Shown here: positions 1 to 8,429 of the stretch, one piece after another
How positions within the stretch are numbered: the stretch's first letter is position 1
Layout: each line of letters begins with the position of its first letter
Assembly: GCF_028595305.1 (NCBI RefSeq)
Contig: NZ_JAQQXS010000001.1
Span: forward strand, 310,001-374,000
Length of the DNA: 64,000 nt
Source of the DNA: Roseateles koreensis
Lineage (GTDB): Bacteria > Pseudomonadota > Gammaproteobacteria > Burkholderiales > Burkholderiaceae_C
Direction: 5' to 3'
Program-made: the position numbers and the translations under genes
Notes under the pieces: model-generated
Database searches by the model: none
What the model saw: the letters and a program-made list of their open reading frames with translations, nothing else
What the model was told of the DNA's origin: nothing

Positions 1-2664
1 CGGCAGCGCTTGAAGTTTGAAATAGTGCGAGAAGGGCCCCATCACCATGAAAACGCCCATGGCCATCACGGCCAGCGTCATGCCCAGTAGCGGCCATGCG
101 GCGCGGCTTTGCAGGAAGGGGATTTTTCGGGTGCGGATCATGTGCACGATCAAGGTCTGCGACAACAAGCCTTCGACGAACCAGCCAGACTGGAACAAGG
201 TTTGATGTTCAGGCGTATTGGCCGAGAACACGAACCACATCAGCAGATAGGTGGCAATGTCGAACAAGGAGCTCACAGGGCCGAACCAGACCATGAACCG
301 GCCAATGTCATCCGGGTTCCAGCGCTGGGGCTGGGTTAGCAGTTCGGCGTCCACATTGTCAAAAGGAATAGCGACCTGCGAGATGTCGTACAGCAGGTTT
401 TGCACCAGCAGTTGCAGGGGCAGCATGGGCAAAAAGGGCAAAAAAGCACTGGCTATCAGCACGGAGAAGACATTGCCAAAGTTGGAGCTGGCCGTCATCT
501 TGATGTACTTGAGCATGTTGGCAAAGGTGCGGCGGCCTTCGATCACGCCTTCTTCCAGCACCATCAGGCTTTTCTCAAGCAAGATGATGTCGGCTGCCTC
601 CTTGGCGATGTCCACCGCGGAGTCGACCGAAATGCCGATGTCGGCGGCGCGCAGCGCCGGCGCGTCGTTGATGCCGTCGCCCATGAAGCCCACCACATTG
701 CCGGCCGCCTTCAAGCTGCGGACGATGCGCTCTTTCTGCGCGGGACTGAGTTTGGCGAAGACGTTGTACTTGACGGCGATCTCGCTGAGCTCGCTGTCGG
801 ACATGGCTTCGATCTGCGAGCCCAGCACCACCCCGCGCTGTTCCAAGCCCACCTCGCGGCAGATCTTGGCGGTGACGAGTTCGTTGTCACCGGTCAGGAT
901 CTTCACCTCGATGCCATGGGCTTTCAGCGCGGTCAGCGCCGGTTCGGTGGACTCTTTCGGTGGGTCCAGAAAGGCGACATAGCCCATCAAGGTCATGTTG
1001 GACTCGTCGGCCACTGAGTAGGCTTGCCGGTGGGGCGGCTCCTCCTTCATCGCTACGGCCACAACGCGCAAGCCTTGCTCGTTCAGCGCGGCGGTGCGTT
1101 GCTTGATGTCGGCGAGGCGCTCCGGCGTGAGGGGCATGTCTTGCCCATCTTCGCGAATGCGGGTGCACACCGCCAGCACTTCCTCAAGCGCGCCTTTGCA
1201 GATCAACTCATGGTGGTCGTCCCGCTCGGACACCACAACCGACATGCGGCGGCGTTGGAAGTCGAAGGGAATTTCGTCAACCTTCTTGTAGTTGGCCGCA
1301 ATGTCCAGGCTGCGGTGCACTTCCGCATGTTCCAGCACCGCGACGTCCAGCAGGTTCTTGAGGCCCGTTTGATAGTGGCTGTTGAGGTAGGCCAGGCTGA
1401 GCACTTCCTCGGACTTGTTGCCATGAATGTCGGTGTGCCGCTCCAGAAAGATCTTGTCCTGCGTCAGCGTGCCGGTCTTGTCGGTGCACAGCACGTTCAT
1501 GGCGCCGAAGTTCTGAATTGCATCCAGTCGCTTGACGATGACCCGTTTGCGCGACAGCACCACCGCTCCTTTGGCCAAGGTGGAGGTGACGATCATGGGC
1601 AACATTTCAGGGGTCAGGCCCACGGCGATGGAGAGCGCGAATAAGGCGGCCTCCACCCAGTCGCCCTTGGTGAAGCCGTTGAGCAGCAGCACCAGCGGCG
1701 ACATCACCACCATGAAGCGGATCAGCAGCCAGCTCACCCGGTTGACCCCGGTCTGGAAGGCGGTGGGTGCACGGTCAGTGGCCGTAACGCGTTGGGCCAA
1801 CGCACCAAAGAAAGTTCGTCCACCGGTCTCCAGCACCACGGCAAGCCCGGCGCCGCTGACCACGTTGGTGCCCATGAATAGGAGGTTCTCTAGCTCCAGC
1901 GCGTTGTTGCTGGGCTGGCGGGGTAGGGCGAATTTTTCCACCGGCAGCGACTCGCCGGTCATGGCGGCCTGGCTGACGAACAAGTCCTTGGCGCTCAAGA
2001 CTCGCAGATCGGCGGGGATCATGTCGCCAGCGGACAGCACCACGATGTCGCCCGGCACCAGCTCCCGTATGGGCACTTCTTCCTGATGGGCGGGCTTGGT
2101 GTGGAGCTGGATCTCGAAGAACTCCCTCGCCTCGGCAGCGGCCTCTTCGGCCAAGTCGCGGCGCATGACGGTGGCCTTGTTGCTGACCATGGCCTTGAGT
2201 TCGTCCGCCGCCTTGTTGGAGCGCGTTTCCTGAACGAAGCGCATCACGGTGGAGAGCAGCACCATGGCGCCGATGACAACGGCCGCTCGCAGGTCGTTTG
2301 TTGCATAGGACACAGCGGCGAGCAGGGTCAGCAGCAAATTGAAGGGGTTGCGGTAGCAGTGCCACAGGTGCAGCCACCAGGGCATGGGTTTTTCGTGCCC
2401 CACTTCATTGGGCCCGACTTCGCGGCGAATGAGGTTGGCGCGCTCCGCGCTCAGGCCACTGAGTTGCGTGCCCAGCGAAGCGAGCAAAGACTCCGGCGCG
2501 GTATGGGCTGCAGCCACCAAGCGCTGCGAGAGCTGGTCAGACATCTCATGGGGCTGGGCCTCCCGGCGAAAGGCGTCCCAGATGGCGAGACTGCGGAAAT
2601 GCCTCGCCATGCCATGCGATTGAATGAAACGGACGTAGACGTTCTTGAAGCTGAACATGGGCAT
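1..2664 (-). CDS. mgtA: Magnesium-translocating P-type ATPase, 3' end cut off by the window edge
   Basis: Inner-membrane P-type ATPase that imports Mg2+ using ATP (P3B family, MgtA/MgtB). Reading the minus strand from 2664 the frame stays open to base 1, giving 888 codons, so only about 30 C-terminal residues lie outside. Seen: an actuator TGES loop, the phosphorylation motif CTDKTGT with the aspartate at about residue 395, the hinge motif GDGINDAPALRAADIG, and MgtA-like N-terminal text MFSFKNVYVRF. The ATG at 2664 has GGAG eight bases upstream, which favours it over the in-frame ATG at 2658. Divergent from the cytochrome gene at 2940. Family assignment is firm; Mg2+ specificity follows from resemblance to MgtA, and no separate regulatory leader was recognised. 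Confidence 0.93.
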   Translation of the reverse strand, partial: MPMFSFKNVYVRFIQSHGMARHFRSLAIWDAFRREAQPHEMSDQLSQRLVAAAHTAPESLLASLGTQLSGLSAERANLIRREVGPNEVGHEKPMPWWLHLWHCYRNPFNLLLTLLAAVSYATNDLRAAVVIGAMVLLSTVMRFVQETRSNKAADELKAMVSNKATVMRRDLAEEAAAEAREFFEIQLHTKPAHQEEVPIRELVPGDIVVLSAGDMIPADLRVLSAKDLFVSQAAMTGESLPVEKFALPRQPSNNALELENLLFMGTNVVSGAGLAVVLETGGRTFFGALAQRVTATDRAPTAFQTGVNRVSWLLIRFMVVMSPLVLLLNGFTKGDWVEAALFALSIAVGLTPEMLPMIVTSTLAKGAVVLSRKRVIVKRLDAIQNFGAMNVLCTDKTGTLTQDKIFLERHTDIHGNKSEEVLSLAYLNSHYQTGLKNLLDVAVLEHAEVHRSLDIAANYKKVDEIPFDFQRRRMSVVVSERDDHHELICKGALEEVLAVCTRIREDGQDMPLTPERLADIKQRTAALNEQGLRVVAVAMKEEPPHRQAYSVADESNMTLMGYVAFLDPPKESTEPALTALKAHGIEVKILTGDNELVTAKICREVGLEQRGVVLGSQIEAMSDSELSEIAVKYNVFAKLSPAQKERIVRSLKAAGNVVGFMGDGINDAPALRAADIGISVDSAVDIAKEAADIILLEKSLMVLEEGVIEGRRTFANMLKYIKMTASSNFGNVFSVLIASAFLPFLPMLPLQLLVQNLLYDISQVAIPFDNVDAELLTQPQRWNPDDIGRFMVWFGPVSSLFDIATYLLMWFVFSANTPEHQTLFQSGWFVEGLLSQTLIVHMIRTRKIPFLQSRAAWPLLGMTLAVMAMGVFMVMGPFSHYFKLQALP

Positions 2665-2857
2665 TGCGCTGACTCCGACGCATTATTCGACGCGTACTTC
2701 GATGTTGACTTCAATGTGACTCGCCAAAGTGGCGGGCTTAACTTTTTATTGTGACCGTGCTATGTGTCCGGGTGTTTGCAGCGCAATCTTTGCCGCGGGC
2801 ACCTTGCGGGACAACCCTAATGCTTAAACGCAACGGATAGCGGCTTATTTTGATGGA

Positions 2858-2871
2858 TTGATATCCGTCAA
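2858..2871. promoter_or_regulatory. FNR/Anr-like binding site
   Basis: TTGATATCCGTCAA matches the FNR/Anr consensus TTGAT-N4-ATCAA in nine of ten fixed positions. It sits 69 bases before the ATG of the cytochrome-porin gene and in the mgtA divergent region. This would place oxygen-responsive control on the cytochrome operon; the assignment is by motif only. Confidence 0.5.
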
Positions 2872-2939
2872 TGCTTTTGTGCGTTCTGCGCGCAAACTCG
2901 CCGAGGAAGTCAACTCAACTCATGTCAGGGGGTCCTACC

Positions 2940-4313
2940 ATGGAACTGTCAAAGAGAACGACTGGCCGCTGGGCATTGCGGCTGATGGCGGCGGTGCTGG
3001 CGCTCGGCAGCGTGAGCGCCCAGGCGGTGCCGGCCTATGCGCGCCAGACCGGGCAGAACTGCGTGGCCTGCCATGTCAGTTTTCCTGAGCTCACGCCCTA
3101 TGGCCGATGGTTCAAGCTGTCGGGCTACACCTTTGGGCAGCGGCAGACCCTGCCGGTGGCGATGATGGCGCAGCTCAGCCGCACCCAGATCAAGAACAAT
3201 GACGACGGCACGGGCACCGACACCTTGGTGACCGCCCGTGACCGAATGGCGGCCTTGAATGGCGCCAGCTTGTTCCTCGCCGGCAAGGTGAATGACAACG
3301 TCGGTGGTTTTGTGCAATGGACCTATTCTCAAAACTACAACACCGACGGCACCAGCAGCGGTCACAGCGGCATTGATAACACCGACCTGCGCTGGGTTGG
3401 CCGCATGAGCAGCGCGGACGCCAATGACGTCAAGCTGCTGTACGGCGCCACCCTGCATAACAATCCGACGGTGCAAGACGTCTGGAACAGCACGCCCGCG
3501 TTTGGCTACCCCTTCACCGGGTCACCCACTGCCGTGGGCCCCACCGCTGGTACGCAAATTGAAGGTGCCTTGGCTCAACAGGTGGCGGGGTTGGGGGCCT
3601 ACGCTTTTTACGACCGCACTTGGTACGGCGAAGTCACGGCCTACCGCACTGCAGATGGTCTGTTCGGCATTTTGCGCGCCGGACAGGACATCAACACCCC
3701 CGGAGGCGTCGCCAAGTTGAGCGGCTCCAACCCCTATGTGCGCGTTGCTTACAACCGGGAGTGGGGAGCCAACTCGTTGATGCTGGGTGTTTTTGGTCTG
3801 CAGATAGATCGTTATGTCGACAACACCGACACCAGCAGCGGCACCGACCGATACGCCGACCGAGGCATTGACGCTCAGTACCAGTACATCGGCAGCCCGC
3901 ACACCTTCACGGCGCAGGCCCGCTACATCCATGAGAAGCAGGACTACCGTTCCAGTTTCGCGCAAGGCGCAACGGCCAATCCAAGCGATGTGTTGAAGAC
4001 TTTGCAGCTCAAAGCCACCTATTACTACGATCACCAATACGGTGTCACGCTGAGCCACTTTTCCAGCTCAGGCACGGCTGACGCGTTGCTGTATCCCAGC
4101 GGCGCAGTCACCGGCAGCGCGAACGGGCGGCCCGACAGTTCAGGCAATATCGTCGAACTTGACTATCTGCCGATGCAAAACGTGCGTTTGATGATGCAGT
4201 ACACCGCCTATGACAAGTTCAACGGCAGCAGCGGCAGCGGTTATGACGGAGCGACCCTGCGCAGCCCAAGTGACAACAACACGGTGTTTTTGAATCTCTG
4301 GGTGTCTTTCTAA
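2940..4313 (+). CDS. Predicted fused monohaem cytochrome c / outer-membrane porin (Cyc2-like)
   Basis: A 457-residue exported protein. Residues 1-29 are a signal peptide; directly after it comes VPAYARQTGQNCVACH with a single CXXCH haem site at 41-45, followed by FPELTPYGRWFKLSGYTFG. From about residue 65 the rest is rich in alternating hydrophobic/polar segments with Tyr, Trp, Gly and Asn, and ends in LNLWVSF, a C-terminal Phe typical of outer-membrane beta-barrels. This layout, the length and the text around the haem resemble Cyc2, the fused cytochrome-porin of neutrophilic and acidophilic iron oxidisers. The start at 2940 is chosen because AGGGGG lies seven bases before it and a signal peptide begins there; an in-frame start at 2871 would add an unlikely leader. 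Followed after 14 bases by a dihaem cytochrome. The substrate is not shown by sequence. Confidence 0.72.
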   Translation: MELSKRTTGRWALRLMAAVLALGSVSAQAVPAYARQTGQNCVACHVSFPELTPYGRWFKLSGYTFGQRQTLPVAMMAQLSRTQIKNNDDGTGTDTLVTARDRMAALNGASLFLAGKVNDNVGGFVQWTYSQNYNTDGTSSGHSGIDNTDLRWVGRMSSADANDVKLLYGATLHNNPTVQDVWNSTPAFGYPFTGSPTAVGPTAGTQIEGALAQQVAGLGAYAFYDRTWYGEVTAYRTADGLFGILRAGQDINTPGGVAKLSGSNPYVRVAYNREWGANSLMLGVFGLQIDRYVDNTDTSSGTDRYADRGIDAQYQYIGSPHTFTAQARYIHEKQDYRSSFAQGATANPSDVLKTLQLKATYYYDHQYGVTLSHFSSSGTADALLYPSGAVTGSANGRPDSSGNIVELDYLPMQNVRLMMQYTAYDKFNGSSGSGYDGATLRSPSDNNTVFLNLWVSF

Positions 4314-4327
4314 AAAGGGGCTGAATC

Positions 4328-4978
4328 ATGAGTTCAAGCATCTATACATATCGGGTCCGCCCGGTCGTGGCGAGTTTGTTGCTGGCCTTGTCCGGTGCGG
4401 CCGTGGCTCAGGACGCCCCGGGTGCCAATGCCATTGCGCAGGCGGATCAGGCTGCGCAAAAGGTGGCTGCAACGATTTGCGCCTCGTGTCATGGTGCCAC
4501 CGGCACCAGCACGTCCCCCTTGTTCCCTCGTCTCGCCGGGCAGCAAGAAGCCTACCTGAATGCTCAACTGAAGGCCTTCAAGGGCAAGACACGGGGCGAG
4601 CAGGATGCGCACGACTACATGTGGGGCATGGCAACTTTGCTGGATGACGCCGTGATTGATGGCTTGTCGCGCTACTACGCGGCTCAAAAGCCTGCCCCGG
4701 GGATGCCGGGCGACCCGGCTCTGTTGGCTCGGGGCAAGGTACTTTATGAGCAAGGCGAGCCGGCTCGCCAGGTGGCGGCATGTTCTGCGTGCCATGGTGA
4801 AAACGCTGCAGGCGTGTCCATCTTTCCACGGCTGGCCGGGCAGCATGCGGCCTATGTGGTGCGGCAGTTGGATGCGATTCAACACAAGTTCCGCGATTCT
4901 CCCGTGATGCACGGCGTGATCAAAGAACTGGACCCGGCCGACATGAAGGCCGTGGCGGCCTATGTGCAGTCGCGCTGA
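4328..4978 (+). CDS. Periplasmic dihaem cytochrome c (c4 family)
   Basis: A 216-residue exported protein with signal peptide (residues 1-27) and two homologous cytochrome c domains. Haem sites are CASCH at 51-55 and CSACH at 152-156; each is followed by the c4-type segment FPRLAGQ, and Met98 or Met101 and Met194 are likely axial ligands. Cytochromes c4 carry electrons in the periplasm toward terminal oxidases. The gene lies 14 bases after the cytochrome-porin, so the two are almost certainly co-transcribed; in Acidithiobacillus ferrooxidans the iron-oxidation operon also begins with cyc2 followed by a c4-type dihaem cytochrome (Cyc1). No oxidase or cupredoxin gene follows here. The operon ends at the strong hairpin at 5015-5058. 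Confidence 0.88.
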   Translation: MSSSIYTYRVRPVVASLLLALSGAAVAQDAPGANAIAQADQAAQKVAATICASCHGATGTSTSPLFPRLAGQQEAYLNAQLKAFKGKTRGEQDAHDYMWGMATLLDDAVIDGLSRYYAAQKPAPGMPGDPALLARGKVLYEQGEPARQVAACSACHGENAAGVSIFPRLAGQHAAYVVRQLDAIQHKFRDSPVMHGVIKELDPADMKAVAAYVQSR

Positions 4979-5014
4979 GCGCAAAGGGGCAAAGAGTCCC
5001 CGGGATTGACCATG

Positions 5015-5058
5015 AAAACGGGCGGGGCCGACTCAGAATAGTCGGCCCCGCCCGTTTT
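5015..5058. terminator. Bidirectional intrinsic terminator
   Basis: A perfect 18-base inverted repeat (5015-5032 and 5041-5058) with an 8-base loop, GC-rich core, flanked by AAAA and TTTT. It separates the convergent cytochrome operon (plus) and chemoreceptor gene (minus). Confidence 0.9.
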
Positions 5059-5073
5059 GTTTGGGGAAAGTGC

Positions 5074-6624
5074 TTACCTCAGCTTGAAGAATGACACTGT
5101 CTGCACGAGGTGCAGCGCTTGTTGCCGCAGGCTTTCTGCCGCTGCGGCGCTTTGCTCGACCAGCGCTGCATTTTGTTGGGTGGTTTGGTCCATCTGGGTG
5201 ACTGCCTCACCCACCTGCGCCACACCGGAGCTTTGCTCGCTGCTGGCGCTGCTGATTTCACCCATGATGTCGGTGACACGGCGGATGGAGTTGACCACTT
5301 CTTGCATGGTGGCGCCGGCCTGGTCGACCAAGGCAGTGCCACTCTCGACCCGCTCGACGCTGGTAGAGATCAGGCTCTTGATCTCTTTGGCCGCGTCGGC
5401 ACTGCGCTGGGCGAGGCTGCGCACTTCGCTGGCCACGACGGCAAAACCACGACCCTGCTCCCCGGCTCGGGCGGCTTCCACCGCTGCATTCAAGGCCAGG
5501 ATATTGGTTTGAAACGCAATGCCGTCGATCACACTGATGATGTCGACGATGCGCTTGGAGCTGTCGTTGATGCCCTTCATGGTCTCGACCACCTGGCCGA
5601 CCACCTGGCCACCCTTGACCGCAACCGATGAGGCGCCCATGGCCAGCTGGTTGCCTTGCTTGGCGTTTTCGGCGTTTTGCGTGACGGTGGAGCCCAGCTC
5701 TTCCATCGACGCCGCCGTTTCTTCCAGTGCGCTGGCTTGTTGCTCGGTGCGCTGGCTGAGGTCTTGGTTGCCTTGGGCAATTTCAGCACTGGCCAGGGCC
5801 ACGTTGTCGGCGTTCGTGCGCACGGTGCCAACAATTTCGGAGAGCTTCTCCGTCATGGCGTTCAGGGTGTTCAGCAACTGCGAAATTTCGTCGCTGCCGT
5901 CAATGCGCAGGCTGTGTGTCAGATCACCTTCGGCAATTTGTTGGGCTGCTTTCACAGCCTGCGCAATGGGCTGGGTGATGAGGCGGGTCACGCAGAACGC
6001 CAGCGCCGTTGCGATGCCCGCCGCGATCACAAGGGCCACGATGACCCAAGTGCGTGATTGCCCGTAAATAGTCTTGGCGTTGTCGTAGGATCCGTCAGCG
6101 CCCTTGGCGTTGATTTCAACCAATTTGGATAAAACTGCGCTCATCGCACGAAAGGTTTCGCGGGACTCACCACGGTATATGGCTTTGGCTTCGTCATGCG
6201 TCTGCTCTCCGCCCCGGGACAATTTCAACAACTTGACGTGGGCTTGTCCGGTCGCCTTGTAGGCGGGGGCGAGCGTTTCGTAGGCGCGGCGCTCCTCGCC
6301 ATCCGTCACCATCGGTGCGTAGGTTTTGAGCAGGCTTTCGAATTTGCTGACGATACCGGCCATTTCTCTTTCAATGCCGTCCATCTCCTTGGTGTCCATG
6401 GCCATGACGTGGTTGGCCTGGAGACGGCGGAACTGATTGGCCGTGTCTTGCAACTCGCCAAGCACCTTGACGCTGGGCAGCCAGTTGCCGGCCAGATCCT
6501 CAACGTTGGCGTTGATGCGGCTCAGTTGTGAGATGGCAAAGCCACCCAGTGCCAATGTGAGCGCCACGACAATGGCAAAGGCCATGCCAAGTTTCGTGCC
6601 AAGTCGATAGTTGTTCAGATTCAT
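5074..6624 (-). CDS. Methyl-accepting chemotaxis protein
   Basis: A 516-residue membrane chemoreceptor that signals to CheA/CheW. Order: first membrane helix at about residues 12-32, a four-helix-bundle periplasmic sensor, second membrane helix near residue 190-210, HAMP domain, then the long cytoplasmic signalling helix. The hairpin tip is visible as [20 protein letters not shown] followed by [10 protein letters not shown], and glutamate/glutamine-rich methylation stretches flank it. The start at 6624 ([11 protein letters not shown]) has an AAAGG-type ribosome site and puts the first helix in the right place; an upstream in-frame ATG at 6681 would add 19 unlikely residues. The ligand is unknown. 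Stands alone, with no che genes nearby. Confidence 0.93.
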   Translation of the reverse strand: MNLNNYRLGTKLGMAFAIVVALTLALGGFAISQLSRINANVEDLAGNWLPSVKVLGELQDTANQFRRLQANHVMAMDTKEMDGIEREMAGIVSKFESLLKTYAPMVTDGEERRAYETLAPAYKATGQAHVKLLKLSRGGEQTHDEAKAIYRGESRETFRAMSAVLSKLVEINAKGADGSYDNAKTIYGQSRTWVIVALVIAAGIATALAFCVTRLITQPIAQAVKAAQQIAEGDLTHSLRIDGSDEISQLLNTLNAMTEKLSEIVGTVRTNADNVALASAEIAQGNQDLSQRTEQQASALEETAASMEELGSTVTQNAENAKQGNQLAMGASSVAVKGGQVVGQVVETMKGINDSSKRIVDIISVIDGIAFQTNILALNAAVEAARAGEQGRGFAVVASEVRSLAQRSADAAKEIKSLISTSVERVESGTALVDQAGATMQEVVNSIRRVTDIMGEISSASSEQSSGVAQVGEAVTQMDQTTQQNAALVEQSAAAAESLRQQALHLVQTVSFFKLR

Positions 6625-7028
6625 TGCCAGGACCTTTCTAGAGACGAGGTGCCGCAAACTTGCGGGGGCAAAGCAGGGCACGCGGGATAAACCCGTGGTT
6701 GCGCTGTATATCGGCAGCTTGCAGCAAGAGCTTAGGGGCAGGGATCATGTTGCTCCGCCCCCATTGACTGGCTGCGCACCATCCGGGGTGCCTTCAGTGC
6801 CAACTCAGGTCAATTCAGGCCAACTCGTGAATGGCCTGCCTGTGATTATTGGCAAGTTCCTGGCGGATTGCCATGCAAAAAGAGCGAACTTGGTGTTTAT
6901 CCTCGCCCGGTGTCGGTTACCGTCGAGTTTGGGGGTTTGTGTTGATGACGAGGCACTCCGCCTGCCGGAAACTGCAGGATTGACGTCGGCGGCTACAGTG
7001 CATTCTTCAGCGATTTGAAAGGTCTTGC
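6625..7028. other. Non-coding stretch between divergent genes
   Basis: About 400 bases between the divergent chemoreceptor and hydrolase genes. It holds the ribosome site of the chemoreceptor. No convincing gene, RNA or recognised operator was seen; short open frames here have no recognisable similarity. Confidence 0.6.
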
Positions 7029-7898
7029 ATGCAGGTTCGTTCTTCCGCCTGGTTTGACGCTCAGTACAACAATCGCGCACGGGTTGAGGACAGCGCGGTG
7101 ATTTTGGAGCGCATGGCCAGCGCCTCGAAGTTTGTGCGGGAAAACGCCGCCAGGGCGTTCGATCTGCCCTATGGGCCGACGCCCTCTGAGCGGCTGGATG
7201 TGTTTCCCACCGATGTGGCGGGCGCGCCGGTGTTGGTGGTGCTGCATGGCGGCTGGTGGCGGGGGCGGGACAAGTCCGACTATTCATTTTTGGCCAGCGC
7301 CTTCACGGAGGAAGGAGCCATGGTCGTGGTGCCTAACTATCCGCTCTGTCCTGAAGTTAGCTTGGACCGCATCCCTTTGCAGTTAACGCAGGCACTGGCC
7401 TGGGTTTGGCGAAATGCGGCCCGCTATGGCGGTGACCCCAATCGCATCATCATTGCCGGTCACTCGGCGGGCGGGCATCTCGCGGCCATGTTGACGTGTT
7501 GCGACTGGAAGGCAGTGGGTGCCGACTTGCCGCGGCATCTGATCAAAGGGGCGATTTCTATTTCAGGCGTTCACGACCTGGCCCCCATTCGCAAGACGCC
7601 TTTTTTGCAGGCTGACTTGAGGCTGGACGCCGCCGCGGTTCGTCGTTTGAGCCCGGTGCATTTTCCGGCACCCGAGGCACCGTTCTACGCGGTCGTGGGC
7701 GCGCAGGAGAGCGAGGAGTTCAAGCGCCAGACGCAAGCCATACGCCAGGCCTGGGGCAGCCGGGCGGTGCCTGTGTGCGAGGAGATTGCGGGCTGCAATC
7801 ACTTTGACATCCTGCACGATCTGGCCGATCCGCAGGGGCGCAGCCACTTGCTCACGCGCCGCCTGCTGGCGTTGCGCTGGTTCAGTGCCTTGTTCTGA
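7029..7898 (+). CDS. Alpha/beta hydrolase, kynurenine-formamidase-like
   Basis: A 289-residue cytoplasmic hydrolase. Seen: oxyanion-hole motif LHGGWW at residues 72-77, nucleophile elbow GHSAGGH with Ser146, and a likely catalytic His258 in GCNHFDIL. The HGGxW plus GHSAGG combination is typical of the arylformamidase/carboxylesterase branch of the alpha/beta fold, whose members open N-formylkynurenine or hydrolyse small esters. No other tryptophan catabolism gene lies nearby, so the substrate is open. The ATG at 7029 is the only well-placed start. The gene ends just before the degenerate repeat that borders the inserted iron module. Confidence 0.82.
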   Translation: MQVRSSAWFDAQYNNRARVEDSAVILERMASASKFVRENAARAFDLPYGPTPSERLDVFPTDVAGAPVLVVLHGGWWRGRDKSDYSFLASAFTEEGAMVVVPNYPLCPEVSLDRIPLQLTQALAWVWRNAARYGGDPNRIIIAGHSAGGHLAAMLTCCDWKAVGADLPRHLIKGAISISGVHDLAPIRKTPFLQADLRLDAAAVRRLSPVHFPAPEAPFYAVVGAQESEEFKRQTQAIRQAWGSRAVPVCEEIAGCNHFDILHDLADPQGRSHLLTRRLLALRWFSALF

Positions 7899-7905
7899 GT
7901 GATCC

Positions 7906-7965
7906 GTGACCGCCCTGATCAGACTGCCGTATGGTGGCCGTGTAGCGGCCCGGGCGGTGATTGAC
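7906..7965. repeat. Left copy of a flanking direct repeat (decayed yitT 3' end)
   Basis: Sixty bases matching 12773-12821 with one 11-base insertion and a few substitutions. On the minus strand it encodes VNHRPGRYTA, the same ending as the yitT-like protein whose intact gene lies 4.8 kb away. It is therefore a relic of that gene's end plus its downstream flank, left when the intervening iron-uptake genes arrived or were rearranged. Confidence 0.75.
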
Positions 7966-8099
7966 GATCCGCGCCGCACGACCGGATTTCCGCGCCATGA
8001 TCGCCTTTGTCAAAAGTTGCGACCGCCATCGCAGCGGTGATCGGGCATTTATTAACCGTATTGTTGGCGCGAATTGCCAGTCGGCTTTGAATTGCTCCG

Positions 8100-8429
8100 T
8101 CATTCAAGGCTCGCCCAAGGCACCATGCAGCGCAATGCGCGTGGCCGCCAGGCCAGAATGAAGGCAATGGCGCACGAGGCAGTGGAGATCGACATCACCC
8201 AGACGAGCACGGCCATCGACAGATGATCGGCGCCGCAGCACAGCAGCAGCGAGCCGAACCATGCGGTGATGCCAAGCAGGCGCAATGCAGACACTTGTTT
8301 CCTGCCGATCGCTGTACTCTCGGCTCCGCGTATTTGCTGCCAGTGGACATCAAGTGAGGCCGCCAGCCAGACAGCGCCGGCCAGGCTGCACCATAGTGCC
8401 GCGAAGATGATCAAGGACTCAGAACGCAT
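8100..8429 (-). CDS. DUF3325-type small membrane protein of an iron-uptake operon
   Basis: A 109-residue protein with about three hydrophobic segments (near residues 6-24, 50-65 and 70-93) beginning MRSESLIIFAALWCSLAG. Small proteins of this kind (DUF3325) sit at the end of operons with PepSY-membrane and DUF3649 proteins beside siderophore receptors; their role is not known. The start at 8429 overlaps the end of the PepSY gene by 11 bases, pointing to translational coupling. A longer frame upstream would run deep into the PepSY gene and is rejected. Confidence 0.7.
   Translation of the reverse strand: MRSESLIIFAALWCSLAGAVWLAASLDVHWQQIRGAESTAIGRKQVSALRLLGITAWFGSLLLCCGADHLSMAVLVWVMSISTASCAIAFILAWRPRALRCMVPWASLE

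Noticed and set aside
1-2664. Apparent absence of an intact frame for mgtA
   Set aside because: Reading the minus strand, the frame is uninterrupted; it merely lacks a stop because the gene runs off the window, so it is not a pseudogene.
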